A DNA stretch of 64,000 bases from Aspidapion aeneum (GCA_963576565.1 OY755040.1:23068543-23132542), one strand, 5' to 3'; shown: positions 22,248-34,844, counted from the first letter of the stretch. Made by a program: numbers and translations. Notes: generated by a model not told the origin, from the letters alone.

Positions 22248-23869
22248 CATGGACAATTCATGTTATGTCCAAAATCTGCTGAACTCCTAAAGCGATTAAT
22301 AAAGTGACCAAGATGGGGGACGACCATACTTTGCGTAGTGTAACGTGGATTTTATTAAATAGCATTTTTGTTATTTCCTGCAAACCCACATAAACTCATA
22401 CTTAAATAACTGTAATGTTGATCTAAATTGCAATCAATTTCCATTCAGAAATATAATAATGTAAAAAAAATGGGGCGCCTGTTGTCAAAAACGATCTAAA
22501 CAGAGAACGCACCAAACAAATCGGTAGGTTGCGACAAAGAGGACAAAAGCGAACAAAAAGGGCCATTTAAACACACGAGGGCCAAAAAGGCTGTAAATTA
22601 TTTGTGAGTCCAGCTGACCACAAGGTGATTGTCACAACTAGACAGCCCGAAAAGGTATATTGTTGTCACAACTTTTATTGTCGCGCCAACACAAGATAAA
22701 TGGTTTTTATTGGTGCACCAGTGACATGTCGCCGCCTTTGAAACTTCAAACTTTAGGATACGTGTTATATGCGTCTTCCGGCATTTGAAGGATCAGTTTG
22801 TATGCAATAATTTTTAAATAATATAATTAATGATTTAAATGCCAAAATACTAAATGCTTTGACACTGGATACATTTGACTGATGTCTTTTCCACACGTGG
22901 GTCACAACTTTGTATATCTGTAAGAAGAAAAGGACTCTAAAAATGACTGCTATATGCTTGCCGCCATGTTGAATTTCAAATGAACCCCAACTTGTGTCTT
23001 GGATGAATTCTGGCCATAGGTTATGTAATTTTTTTTGAAATAGCATAAATACGAAATTTTAAGTCACTCAAGGAAAAAAAATTATCTATTCTGTCGGAGC
23101 CACTGAAAAATATGGTTGATGTCACTTTTTAATTATAAAAAAACCTTTAACCCACTGCAGAGGTGTGCCCTAATTTTTGGTTGGGAAAAACTGCTGCCTC
23201 TCATTTAAAAACAAACGTCTTGTGCATTCATTTTGTCTACACCGTAGGAACTATAATTCGTTCAATGCACTTAAGAGATTAAAAGTGTAACTTTAGTCCC
23301 TCTTTTGAGGTACTAAAAAATACTTTTTAATCCTCATAATCCGCAAAAATAAGTATACAACACACGAATCTTTGAGGAGACCTAAGTTCGGACTAAAACA
23401 TTCTCGCAGTCTTTAGGTTTTTAATGTTCTATTCTTGTCTGACTTTTCGTAATATTTCTAATACCCACCAGCACCAAGCTTAATTCCTAAAAAAATGTGA
23501 AAAATACTACTACAGAAGGGGCTGTGACTTATCTAAACACATACTAAGAAAGGAAATAATTGTAATATAAAAAACTAGTAAAAAAAAGATTTAAAAAATT
23601 CTCCGCATGCGAAAATATTAGAAAAATTAAATACTTTTCGGAAGAAATCGCACAACGGGTTATTTTTTTTAGATATAACGAAGAAAATAGCGTACCAGGA
23701 AAAAATTACTGAAAAATTAAGTTCTTTTATTTGTGTCAAATGTTTAATGCTGTCAAATTTAAATACTTTTGGGAAAAATCGCGTTGTGGCAAACATTTCA
23801 ACCAACAAAAGTTCTAAAATCCAAAAAAATTTCTTAAGTTTATATCAAAAATAAAAATTAACGCCATTT
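22248..23869. other. Unassigned AT-rich sequence
   Basis: No gene recognised; open frames are short and without motifs. Confidence 0.4.
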
Positions 23870-24048
23870 TTGACAATGTCAAATCAATTTTAATTGTCAA
23901 TAAACTGAAACTGTCATTAGCATTAATGGATTTTGACCAAAATCTAATCAGGTCGTGAGAGTGTCAAACACTATTTTACCTAAAAATTTTATGAAAATCG
24001 GTTACACACACAGGCAGTCATCACGACGATATAGTAATACGCTTTGGT
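23870..24048 (-). repeat. mini-me-like repeat, family 2 fragment
   Basis: The reverse complement matches 35605-35790: ATCGTCGTGATG, then a short microsatellite, ACCGATTTTCATAAAATTTT, GTGTTTGACACTCTCACGACC and GGTCAAAATCCATTAATGCT. The long GTCT run of the other copy is nearly absent. Confidence 0.6.
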
Positions 24049-24137
24049 ACTTACTACACCTATATGGGTACGTGCCTGAATCCTACATGCGATTCATGCA
24101 CCAGAGTTCATCACTGCTTTAAATGTACTTTCAAAGA

Positions 24138-24430
24138 GCTACGCTCTGACCTATAGCAAACTCTGAACGGTCGCGTTTTGTGCGAAATGACTTGTCTCGA
24201 CCAATGGCATAGTCGCGCGCTCTTCAGAGTTAGTGAATTTTACGCGTTTGAAGTGAAATCTGTTCTCATGCCTTGTACCGACGGAACGTTACTCGGTCGG
24301 ATCGCAGGAAAAGCTTGCGCAATGGAGGTCTTTTCGCATATCACGTGACGGCTCGGAGCTAATTTAAAGCTTGCCATTGGTCAAAGCATGTAATGGGAAC
24401 TATCACATCGTTCAAGACCCAGAATACCTA
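24138..24430 (-). mobile_element. MITE with GTAGCTATTCTGGGTC ends, copy 1
   Basis: Three copies lie in the window (also 59300-59577 and 60317-60578). Shared blocks are GGTCTTGAACG, GATTTCACTTCAAACGCGTA and ACTATGCCATTGGTCGAGAC. In the third copy the two ends are clear inverted repeats. This copy has an eroded left end (AGCTACGCTCTGACC). Confidence 0.7.
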
Positions 24431-25049
24431 CCCAGGAATTATGGTTTGAAAAGATATATAAATATGTAGGTATATATGTATATATTTTTTTATAATTTAC
24501 TAAAACTGTTAAAAATTAAATCTCAATTCACCTTTTTAATTAAACAATCTTATCTTTTTAGTTATGTATGTTTTTCCTATTTGCTAAGATAAACACACAT
24601 TTTTTCTGTTTCTCTGCACCTGATACACTTATTTTTTCTTGGCACGCTCGAGACACTAGATTTACAAGCTTTCTCGCCGTTGTTTAATTTGTTAATAAAA
24701 ATTGTTGAAATTGTTTCATTTATCTTTGTTGACATAAGTAAATATACCGCTTACTTTTTACCTTTTTAAGCCGAAAAGCAATGGCTAAGACGGTAACGAC
24801 CGTATAACATTAATACAATGTATGTATGTATGATATGGTCTTTGAATCGAAACCCGATAATCATAATATTAATGTTTGAGAACATCGTTTTAATATTATT
24901 ATTATCCGGTCGTTGGCTAAATTAATGTCTATCATTCCTTCTCTAAGGCTAATCGTGCTATATTTCTCTAAATTTGTCAAATCTAAAGTAACCAATGCAA
25001 TATTAATTTTTAATTCGTCTGTACCGTACAGAATATTAATATAATATAA
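24431..25049. other. Spacer with short tandem TATG run
   Basis: A TATG microsatellite lies at about 24819-24834 between weakly inverted GGCTAAGACGGTAACGACCG and CCGGTCGTTGGCTAA (24782 and 24925), possibly a small MITE. The rest is unassigned. Confidence 0.35.
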
Positions 25050-25415
25050 TATAGGCTTTTGGGCAAAGGTATATTTTTATCCGCCATCTTTAATTCCAAG
25101 ATGGCAGATAGAATCCAACGACCATTTAAAGCGGATCGTATGTTCCGGAAATTGTTTTAAAATATTCATTGAATTGTAAAAAAGCCTATTTTTGCCACAC
25201 TCAGTAATGTATGTTGAAATCAGTTAATTGGTTTCCAAAAATTATATTATTTTAAACTATAATTTCACTAATGTTTAATGATTCAAAAGATTCCAAAAAG
25301 TTTCCGGAACGAACGACGAATAAATGAGCTTCTTTGAGAAGTCAAGTTTGATTTCGCCTGCCATCTTGGAATTTAAGATGTCATCAAAAAAATAATGTAC
25401 CTTTGCTCAAAAGTA
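25050..25415. repeat. MITE-like inverted repeat (CCATCTT...CCAAGATGG)
   Basis: The left end GGCTTTTGGGCAAAGGTATA pairs with TACCTTTGCTCAAAAG at the right. Next to each end is a CCGCCATCTT or CCAAGATGG block. A related, more diverged copy lies at 32318-32660, sharing CCAAGATGGC and the AAAAAGC...TGCCAC segment. Confidence 0.55.
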
Positions 25416-25511
25416 TGATCGATTCCCTGTAAAGTACGGTTTGTTCCAATAAAATTGATATACTTAGTTCGAAAGTTATAATGGATAACATTTTGTCTCT
25501 TTTTTTTTTGA

Positions 25512-26100
25512 TCTACTACTACTATGTCGGCTTAGAACGTTTTTCTACTTTGTCCGACGACTATTCTCCACTCTCTCGGTTGCCATTCTAGGACCTGCTT
25601 TGGTAATCGTTCATCCGTTTTACATAGCCGTACCATATCAGTAGTCTTTTAGTGATGTCATCCGTTCTGCTTCCTTCGATTCCCATTCTTTCTTTTATGA
25701 TCTCATTTCTTATGTGATCTGTTCTAGATATTCTAATTGATCTTCTTATTGAATCAATTTCGACACTTTCTATTTTTGTTTTGTATTTTTCTGTTACGCG
25801 ACAAGTCCCTATTCCATACAATAGCGTGCTTTTCACCATTGTTTCATATATATTAAATTTTACATTATTTTTGATCTCTGTGCTCCATAAAATACTGTTA
25901 AGAAATCCAGTAACCTTTTTTGTTTTTACTATTCTTTTTTCCAGTTCTTTACAATGTGTTCCTGTCCTATCAAATGTAACACCCCAGTATACATACTCAT
26001 TGCATGGGGATATTGTTTGTCCAAGGTCTAGTTTTTTTGATCTACCCGGTAAATATAAATTCATCTTCTTTGATCTTAACATTGAAACCAATTAGTTTTA
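25512..26100 (-). mobile_element. RTE-like LINE, 5'-truncated, copy 2
   Basis: The 3' end lies in the TAG microsatellite at 25512. The minus frame 25588-26091 gives PGRSKKLDLGQTISPCNEYVYWG, RIVKTKKVTGFLNSILW, LLYGIGTCRVTEKYKTKIES and LIWYGYVKRMNDYQSRS. It diverges after MND and has lost most of the GRRKRGRPK tail. Insertion is truncated near 26100. Confidence 0.8.
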
Positions 26101-26679
26101 CTATCTCAAATTAGTTGTCAATTAGCTTACAAACACTAGGCAATTATGCAAACGAAGTCGGTTGCCAATTTGGTTTAATTTATTTATACAACGGAACGAG
26201 ACGTAATGAAGGCATGGCAGTCGTACTGAGTTAATTTTAACAAATCAATTTGTTAACACACATAATTTTATTAGGATTTTTCTAAGAATCCACCCTTTTT
26301 TCTATAGGAAAATTTTTGAAAGTGCTTTCTAACTTGCTTTCTAACTTGAAAAAAGTTAGCGTGTAAAAAAAGGCCAAGTACGCGAAAATGGTATTCCGTA
26401 AAGAGATATGAGATCAAAGTATAGCCAAGTTTTTTAGTACATACACACGGTTCTCTCTAAAGCTTTCCTTTTGAAATGTGTATTGAAAAACTTGACTATA
26501 CCTTGATTTCAATTCTTTTTGCAGAATATCATTTTAGCGTACTGGCCTTTTTTTGTTATGATTTCATAAATTTTTTAAAGGATTTGGAAAATATTGAGTT
26601 TTAAAGCAGTAAAATCTGTTGTAATTTATCAGTTTTTCACGAAAATATTAACACTACAAATGTGACGGATATCAATTAA
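26101..26679. other. Unassigned spacer
   Basis: No gene recognised. TTTCTAACTTG repeats in tandem at about 26325-26350. Confidence 0.4.
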
Positions 26680-27774
26680 AAGAACAAGCAAGCTTCAGAA
26701 AAGGTTTCAGTACAGTTGACCACCTACTAACCATGAAAATCCTAATAGAACGAGCCAACGAATACAACATTCCACTATATATATTGCGTTTATAGACCTT
26801 GCAAAAACTTTTTATAGCATTGAGCACTGGGCAGTAAAAGCATCTTTAATTAATATCTGAATAGATCACAGATAAACAGATTTAATAGCCAATATATATA
26901 GCGAAGCAACAACATCAATCAAAATCCACGAAGGAACCAAACCAATCCCCATAAGGAGAGGTATTAGACAGGGTGACACAATTTCCCCTAAACTATTTAA
27001 CCAGGCTTAAGGAGATGTTTTTAAAAACTTAGATTAGGAAGAAATTGGTATCAAAATAAAGGGACAATACTTGAACCACCTAAGATATGCTGATGATATT
27101 GCCATAATAACAGATATGAAAATAGAACTGATAAAAATGCTGGAGGAACTGGATACAGCAGCTAAAAATATAGGCTTGTGTATGGCCTGCACTAAAACTA
27201 AAGTCATAACAAACACAGATGAGGATATCACGATCAGAATAAACCAAGAGAAAATAGAACAAGTAGAGGAAAGGAATAAAAACCTGGGACAAAGTATTAA
27301 ACTAAAAAAGGAAAACCAAGCGGCTGAAATCAAGACAGTTAAGATTGGTCTGAGCAGCATATGATAAATTAAGCTACATATTAAAAAAAATATCTTCAGT
27401 ACCTGAAACGAAAGTGTATAACCTATGTATCCTTCCTGTACTTACCCATGGACACTTACAAAATCAAACATGGATAAGGTAACAAAAGCTCAAAGATTAA
27501 TGGAAAGACAAATGTTACATGCAAGCTAACAGAAAAAGGAATGTCAGAGGAGATGTAGCAATATTAAAATGGAATTTGCCGGTCATAATATCACACAGAA
27601 AGACGATCGATGGAACAAATGTATTGTAAACTGGAGACCTTGGAAAAATAAAAGAAATACGGAAAGACCCCAAATGCTAGATGGATGAACACCCCGACAG
27701 ACAGAGAAGAGTGGAATGTATTGGGGGAGGTCTATGTCTAAAGATGAATCGAAGAAGGCTAAATAGATAGATAG
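26680..27774 (+). mobile_element. LINE with TAGA-repeat tail, copy 1
   Basis: RT reading starts with FSTVDHLLTMKILIERANEYN and FIDLAKTFYSIEHWAV (first catalytic region). RRGIRQGDTISPKLF follows, then HLRYADDIAIITD at about 27074 with both catalytic Asp. The frame 27071-27364 runs on as far as the finger end. The 3' end shows the GRPQM..W equivalents and stops in AAATAGATAGATAG at 27774. Several frameshifts. Other copies are at 30241-30950 and 36695-37087. Confidence 0.8.
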
Positions 27775-28249
27775 TGAAAATTAATTAAAATTAGTCGCGG
27801 AGCTAACGGAAGAAATCATTAATAGATAGCGCCACGAAATCGCTAAAAAGATAGTGGCATTTTTAATGAAAGTATTAAATTTGTTTTGTATAATCTACAC
27901 TAAAGAAGCACAAAGAATCAATTTTAAAGCTGTGAACCAGTTTGGACTGACCGCAACGTGTACGAACCCAATTATGAGAAGGGCCATATTTCTTGGCGAA
28001 CCCTGTTATTATCTCAACGGCTAGCTAATCATTTTGTCGCTTTTTACGATCAACATTTTGATAGGACGAGATTTCAACAAGCGATGAACACTTTGCAAAT
28101 TAAAAACACAAGTTATGGCGCTGGCAAACCTGCAATTTTTAATCTTAAAATTATTTGGTTAAACGTATTTTTTGCAGATGAATTTTGCTTGATAACTTAA
28201 AAAAAGACATAGACACATAAGAAAATTTATCATATTTGAAAAACTTATT
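27775..28249. other. Unassigned spacer
   Basis: An 80-codon frame (27958-28200) has no motif that I recognise; may be chance. Confidence 0.35.
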
Positions 28250-29328
28250 CGATCGACTTGCAGAAGGCATATGATAGTATACCACTAAATCTACTTTGGA
28301 CAGCGTTGGAAAACACAAACATAAGCGTACAACTAATTAAGGCCATCAAAGAGTTATACCGCAATAGTAAGGCAAAAGTTAAAATAAAAGCAAAACTAAA
28401 CAAAGGCTTTCAAGTAAATAAAGGTCTTAAACAAGGTTGCTTTATCTCGCCTACGCTCTTCAAGATATACTTGGAACAAGTCCTTAAAGTATGGAAGAGA
28501 AAATGCCAAAACATGGGAATTCCGTTCGACGAAACCACCTTGTATACTTTATGTTTCGCCGATGATCAGATAGTAGTGGCTCATGATTATGACGACCTCG
28601 AATATATGACACGAAAACTAATAGAAGAGTACAATAAGTGGGGACTAGAGGTTAATCTCAATAAGACAGAGTATATGTGTATCGGTGGAATGAAACAGGA
28701 TCTAATCTTAAATACCGGGCAGCGAATTCAGTCCTGTGCTGAGTATAAATACTTAGGTCTAAAAATTACAGCTGACGGTATACTAGACCAAGCTATAAAA
28801 GATCGAAACGTACAAGGAACAAAAGCAATAACTTTATTAAATGGAATAATTTGGAACCAAAGTATATCATAACACAACAAAAACTTATATATATATAACA
28901 CCATTGTAAAAAGTATTATTACATACGGCTCAGAAGTATGGCCAATCAAGGATAGAACAGAAAAAATGCTTTCCGCTACGGAGATGGACTATTGGAGACG
29001 AGCAGCAGGGAAATCAAAAAGAGAAAGAGTTACAAATCAAAGAATAAAGGAAATTATGACAGTGGGTGAACGTATTTTAGTGGATGATATAAGAACAAAC
29101 CAACTGGTGTGGTACGGACATGTACAAAGAATGAATGATGAAAGACTACCTACAAATACTACAATGGAAACCAACTGGCAGAAGAAAACGAGGACGACCA
29201 AGAAGAAGCTGGAGAGAAGGAATAGACAGTGAAATAAGAATAAGAGGCCTAGATGATGAATTATGGGCAAACAGAAACGAGTGGAGATTGGGTATCGGAA
29301 GACGTAGAACGTTGTGAAACCGATAAAT
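28250..29328 (+). mobile_element. RTE-like LINE, most intact RT in the window
   Basis: The frame 28258-28872 (204 residues) begins at QKAYDSIPLNLLWTAL, which holds the first catalytic Asp, then GLKQGCFISPTLFKIYLEQV, LCFADDQIVVAHD at about 28552 with the Asp pair, and GLEVNLNKTEYM and YKYLGLKITADG. After a frameshift the C-terminal blocks (NQLVWYGHVQRMNDERLP, then GRRKRGRPRRSWREGID in another frame) follow to a TA microsatellite tail near 29328. Same lineage as the TAG-tailed copies but a different tail. The 5' part, including endonuclease, is absent. Confidence 0.85.
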
Positions 29329-30083
29329 ATATATATATAGAAAAACTTATTTTCTGACAAATAACAATTTGATAAATTTTCACCCAATCAACTAGTTTTT
29401 AGAAAAAATAATAGAGATAATCCTAAATTTTTAATAATTGTGAAATAATATAGTGACGTAACGGACCATGTTCCAAAACTATCAAAACTGACAGTACCGT
29501 AAATCCTGTCTATTCGAAAAATGAACATTAAGAATTAAATAGGGGTCCTGACTTCAAGCATCGCGTGTGAAAATGCGTGGGTATGCCCCATATTTATGCT
29601 CCAACGTATTTGGGTGTGCCCCATATTTGTGCTCTAATATATTTGGGTTTAAGTCAAAAAATGTATTGAGTGACCTTGAATAGGTATGTCCTACCGCAAA
29701 TATTATTTTTAAAAATATCACTAATATAAGTGTGTGAAAGTGAAATCAATTGCCTCAGACATCCAACTCCCATAAGATTAAAAAAATGTTGTCCAGACCT
29801 TATGGTTCGCCAACACGAATATTATTTGTGTCAAAACTGACCTTCTGGTATTGAGCGAGGTCTGAAGTCTACTCATGGGACCAACTCCTTTTAGGCTGAT
29901 TTCAACTCTTTTGGGAGTTTATTGTCGTCAATATTATATAGTAAAGATATTCTTGTGTAGGTATTGTACGTCCAATAAATTATTAATGATGTTTTTCATT
30001 CATAAAACCGGCATTGACACTTCAAATATAAATATTTTGGTTATAAGAAGCCTCTGGTATATTCTTGGAATTTGTTCTGTAGT
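29329..30083. repeat. Spacer with a two-unit tandem repeat
   Basis: GTATGCCCCATATTTATGCTCCAA and GTGTGCCCCATATTTGTGCTCTAA-type units repeat once at about 29580-29650 (period near 36). No gene. Confidence 0.45.
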
Positions 30084-30130
30084 CAGTGGCGGATACAGAG
30101 GGGCCGAAAAGGCACTCCCCTCTCTCTGAT
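30084..30130 (+). repeat. hAT end fragment
   Basis: CAGTGGCGGATACAGAGGGGCC resembles the family-B terminus; only this one end is seen. Confidence 0.4.
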
Positions 30131-30240
30131 ATAAAACTTAAACAACAATAGTTAAAGCTTTTGACATATGGTGCTGTTTCCTAACAAAATGACAAATCAA
30201 GAACTGCTGAAGGGGATTCAGAAGCAAGAACAAAATATAT

Positions 30241-30950
30241 ATCTATCTATTTAGCCTTCTTCAATCCATCTTTGGACGTAGGCCTCCCCCAATATCTTCC
30301 GACAGACAAGAAAGAAGAACTGATAAAAATTCTGGAAGAACGGGATACAGCAGCAAAAAATATAGGCTTGAGTATGAACTACACTAAAACTAAAATCATA
30401 ACAAACACAGATGAAGATATTACTATCAGAATAAACCAAAACAAACTAGAACAAGTAGAGGAATATAAATACCTGGAACAAATTAATAAACTAAAAAAGA
30501 AAACCAAACAGCTGAAATCAAGAGACGAGTAATATTGTTCTGGGCAGCATTCGGTAAACCTGAAAACGAAAGTGTATATCCAATGTATCCTTCCTGTACT
30601 TACCTATCGATCTCAGACACTTACAAAATCAAACATGAATAAGGTAACAAATGCCCAAAGATCAATGGAAAAACAAATGTTACATGTAAAGCTAACAATA
30701 GAAAAAGGAATGAATGGAAACAACAACAAACAAGAAACAAAAAAAAAATAGGGACTGTCAGAGGAGAAGTTGCAATGGAAATTTGCCGGTCATACTATCA
30801 GACAGAAAGACGTTCGGTGGAACAAATGTAATGTAAACTGGAGACAATGGGGAAATAAAAGAAGTGGGGGAAGACCCCAAATGAGATGAGCGGACGATTT
30901 GAAGAAACACGTGAGAACTAGATGGATAAACACGGCGACAGACAGAGAAG
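30241..30950 (-). mobile_element. LINE with TAGA tail, copy 2, with 5' inversion
   Basis: Two pieces of the same LINE point in opposite directions. 30241-30300 is the 3' tail in minus orientation (TATCTATTTAGCC..., complement of GGCTAAATAGATA). 30313-30950 is an internal piece in plus orientation, from AGAACTGATAAAAAT through the WINTATDREE region. In the copy at 26680 the end of the plus piece and the start of the minus piece are adjacent. That is the structure left by twin priming, so I annotate one minus-strand insertion with an inverted 5' part. Confidence 0.75.
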
Positions 30951-31084
30951 AAAAGAAAATATACTCTCTTTAAAAAAGAAATAGTTGAAATAATTTGGTC
31001 ACAAAATTAAATAACCAAATACAAGCTACTACAAAATATATTTAAGTACATAATGGAAAAAAATACGCATCACTCAAAGATAAC

Positions 31085-31570
31085 TAATTGTTTTTTGCAG
31101 CAGAAAACAGCATTTGAATCGAACTTCTAGATCGAGAAGAAGAAATATTTTAATATCCAAACCTAATTGCGTACCTATTTCGATGAGCTTGTAAAAAAAC
31201 TGAAAATAATAAGTTTACCATCAAACCAATTGAAGGTGCAGCAGGTTATAACTCTAATATCGATTAATATGTTGATGAAACCAAATACTTACACTGCTAA
31301 TCAGTTGAATTGAATCAACGGTTTTCAGCAGCAGAAAACAACATTTAAATGGTACTGTTAGATCCAGAAGAAGAAATATTTTTATAATACTCAAACAGAA
31401 TTGCACAAAATAGAGGGGTCATATTTTACTAACGTATTTCGATAAGCTAATAAAAAACTGAAATAATAAATTTACCATCCAACCAACTGAAGATGCAGCA
31501 GGTTATAACTGTAATTTCGATTCGGTTGTTGTTGATGAAACCAAATACTTACACTGCTGTTGTGTTGAAT
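31085..31570. repeat. Diverged tandem duplication, two units of about 230-240 bp
   Basis: Unit 1 (about 31097-31320) and unit 2 (about 31326-31565) share GCAGCAGAAAACA, AGAAGAAGAAATATTTT, ATTTCGATAAGCT, GATGCAGCAGGTTATAACT and ATGAAACCAAATACTTACAC. A 35 bp block in unit 2 (around 31409) has no partner in unit 1. No coding content seen. Confidence 0.75.
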
Positions 31571-32317
31571 TCTTCGGCAAATCAATCATTTCTAATGATG
31601 TGGGAGTTGAAGGGCACGATTGATGTACACCGACTCACTCTGCGCCATGATGCAATCTACCATTAAATTTGACATTCTTATTGGTTGGATTGCAACTAGG
31701 TAATATTGCTTCAATTGTGAATGATAAAAGAACAATACACGGTGAAACGACCAGTTAATGACCACCCCCAGTGAATTGCCACTATGTATTCTTTTTTGTA
31801 ACATTAATAATTGTAATTAACCTAAAGGAATACAAACAGCGATCGTTTATTTGATCTGCACGCTCCATATAATATGCTCCGTTTCCTCTTTAAGCCATAG
31901 AAAAATATGTGCTTTAAGCCGTTCGTTTATTCTGAATCGAGCGAATCGAGTAAATTTTCGCCGTTCGTTTAATCATGGAGCGAGCGAAAAGAGCTGCTCT
32001 TTTCTCTCCGAACTTATTGATCGAGCGTTTTGAGCATTTGCCAGCGCCTTCTGAACTTCAAGGCGGTTGAAACAAAAAGCCAGGATTTTATTTTGATTTT
32101 TTTTAAAACTGTGCTTTTTTTATTTGGGTTCCGGTGCAAAAATTATTGTTTTTACTCATCTCGCAAGAGGTTCATACAATTTTGCATGAATAGATGCATA
32201 GTCAGAGCAGCGTTTTTCAGTTTTTTGTGCAACAAAACGCCGCGATGTCTATTGTACAACTACCGGGTGGACCAAAAAAAACCTGAACTGTAAAATAGAT
32301 TTTAATGGGACAAACTG
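31571..32317. other. Unassigned spacer
   Basis: Open frames lack motifs. No gene supported. Confidence 0.4.
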
Positions 32318-32660
32318 CACTTGGCAGAGAATTAATCAGAGTTTTGACTATATATATTTTTTTGTCCGCCATCTCAAAATCCAAGATGGCGGACGAAATT
32401 AAAATGTACCCTTCAAAGATCCTCGTTTACTCTTGTGTTGCGAACATGTTTTTAAATATTTTTTTAAATTAGTAAAAAAGCTGCATTCTTGCCACGCACA
32501 ACAAGCTATGAATTGGCAAGATAGGTTTAGTGATTCTAAAAAAAACTATTGTTTTGCATATTATACGATTGCCTTGCCAATCATGTCTACATTTATTTCA
32601 TTATAAATTCATTACTAAGGAACCGATTTTAATGAAATAAAAAGCATCCTAATGAAAATT
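32318..32660. repeat. Diverged relative of the MITE at 25050
   Basis: Shares the TTTTGTCCGCCATCT and CCAAGATGGCGGA palindromic part, then GTAAAAAAGCTGCATTCTTGCC-type sequence. Ends are unclear. Confidence 0.4.
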
Positions 32661-33029
32661 GATTGCTTTTTAAAGATCGAACTTCGAACCACAGAAAAAA
32701 AATTGCCGGTTACTGATTTCTTACTCATACTTTTTTATCTCGTAATTTATGAGGTATAAAACTTACCTTAAAGAATTAGTAACCGGGTATTTTTTTAATT
32801 TAATAAGTATTTTTCAACCAACATTTAGATTTTCTTTAAAAATCAAAACGTATATTTTGACAGACATTTTTATATGACTCTTCCCTAGGTGGTCATTCAC
32901 TGGGCGGTTTACCCTACCTAATTTTGAATATTCTTTATTTTTCAATAAAAACTTACAAATATACAGTGATTTATAGAATTTACTGAATTTCTTTAAACAA
33001 AATAAATATTAAAAATTTGATTGGTATAG
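32661..33029. other. Unassigned AT-rich spacer
   Basis: Nothing recognised. Confidence 0.4.
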
Positions 33030-33177
33030 CAGTGCCGTGATTAGGGGGGTATGACCGGTACCCCTGCACAGGGCGCCATCGCTAGGCCAGGTGCTTTCTA
33101 AGTCAATTTTTGTAGAGGAGGGGGGGCGCCAAACTCTAATCTTGCACCGGGCGCCAATCTCTCTAGTTACGGCACTG
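33030..33177. mobile_element. Short hAT-like MITE (148 bp)
   Basis: Ends CAGTGCCGTGATTAG and, inverted, CAGTGCCGTAACTAGAG. The interior is G/C-rich with GGGCGCC repeats (33069, 33122 and 33149). Flanks read TGGTATAG and GGTATATG, a near match for an 8 bp duplication. Confidence 0.7.
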
Positions 33178-34527
33178 GGTATATGCTCAGGAATATGTCT
33201 TGGGGAGAGGGGGCGAGTCCTCATGATGTCGTGTTATTTTACTTTTTATTCATGAAATATGTAAAAAACAACCAACAACACCCACAAGACAGGTTTTTTT
33301 ATTTTTAAAACATCATCATTTATATATTATATGAAATTCGGTAGCCCTGTGCAATGTAGTGGAACACACTCCTACTCGATGCGACGGCGACGCTATGAAT
33401 GGGCTAAAACCTTTGATTATATAACTCTCATAAGTCTTGTAACCATTGCTAAAACTGAAACCCAAAGCAGCGTTGAACACGCTGCCACTTTTCTCTTGGC
33501 TCCTTCGAATAGAGATAGATTTTATCTGCAGCCTATATGAGCGACAGTGATAGGGCTAATATTGGGCATTCTAGCATTGTTTAAATAACAAAAATCAATC
33601 AAATGTTGTGCGTTGGACAGGCCATCAGTTAGTCGTATTACTGGCATTGTTTTTGTGCGTGGAGCATGTATGTTTTAATTTACGCCCTTTGCAATACATT
33701 TCAATTATTTCAGCAGAATTTTTTGATAAATTTTGAGGCATTTCATGGCGGAATTCGGGTGGGCATGGTAAGTTTCTTAAAAAAAAAAAATATTAGAAAC
33801 CTCAAAATTAGTAGTAGGTATGTTTTTTAATGACTTGTGGGTATATATTTGGGCGCAACACCCCGAATTTTTTTTTACTGACTTAAAATTCTGACACTAT
33901 CATGTTGTATTGGCACGAGCCGTCGCTGTTTGCACTTGTATACATATGGGAAAAATTGATCTGTTTTCTGAAACTAAATTTAAATCAAACTCATCTCAAA
34001 CTCAATTTGCTTAGAAAAAATACAATATATAAATATATTTACATTATATTCTATTTTCTTTGTAAATATCTAAATACCCGGTGACTTTGTCACAGCCTCT
34101 AAACAGAAAAACAAACACCTTTTCGAAAAGCTAAAAAAAAACACATTGAGAAAAAAAGCCTCCATAGAAAATTGTGTTTTGTCAACTGGCCCGGGTTTGT
34201 TTAAAGGCGCGGTGTAAACAAGCATACCTGTCAGCACACCCTCTCTGTTGAAAACCGTTTGTGTTCTTTTGTGCCAAAAAGAGAATCCTTTTTGAATGGG
34301 GACACTATCTGCGTCTTTTTGACAAATGGACAAGATACAGCTCGTTCTAAGAATTTTCGAATTTAAGTCGCAAAATTGATTTCACGTGTGTCAGTCACAA
34401 CTTTAAATATTTTCCGTACTTAAATTAACGAATTTACGCTTTAAGCTTACATATCCGTTAAAATTTTGTTTCACACAATTGTGACATTTAGACGCATCGT
34501 TTTTGTTTGCAAGAAGACTCTTTTAAC
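33178..34527. other. Unassigned AT-rich sequence
   Basis: A 69-codon frame (33331-33540) and an 87-codon minus frame (34070-34333) have no recognisable domain. No gene is called. Confidence 0.4.
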
Positions 34528-34794
34528 CAGTGGCGGATCCAGGATTTCCAGGGGGGAGGGCCAAAGTGGCAGCAAACATCGAAATATTTTTTTATTAGCG
34601 GTTTTTGATAGATCTGAGGTGTATAATTTAGTATATAAAGGAGATTTATGGCGCCGCAGGAGAAATTTTTTTAAAAATTATGTAGAATTTGTGACAAATT
34701 TTAAATAATTGATGCTGTCAAACTAAAAAATCGGTTATAATACCTGGGAGGGGGGGGCGATCCCCTCTGCCCCCCCCCCCTGGATCCGCGACTG
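34528..34794 (+). mobile_element. hAT MITE, family B, copy 2, with perfect 8 bp target duplication
   Basis: 267 bp, ends CAGTGGCGGATCCAG and TGGATCCGCGACTG. It is flanked on both sides by CTTTTAAC (34520-34527 and 34795-34802), the 8 bp duplication expected of hAT. The interior ends in long G and C runs. No coding capacity. Its match to 22008-22247 defines the family. Confidence 0.9.
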
Positions 34795-34844
34795 CTTTTA
34801 ACCTAACTGCAGCACGGCGAAAGGAAGGGTAATGTTTTCGCTTA

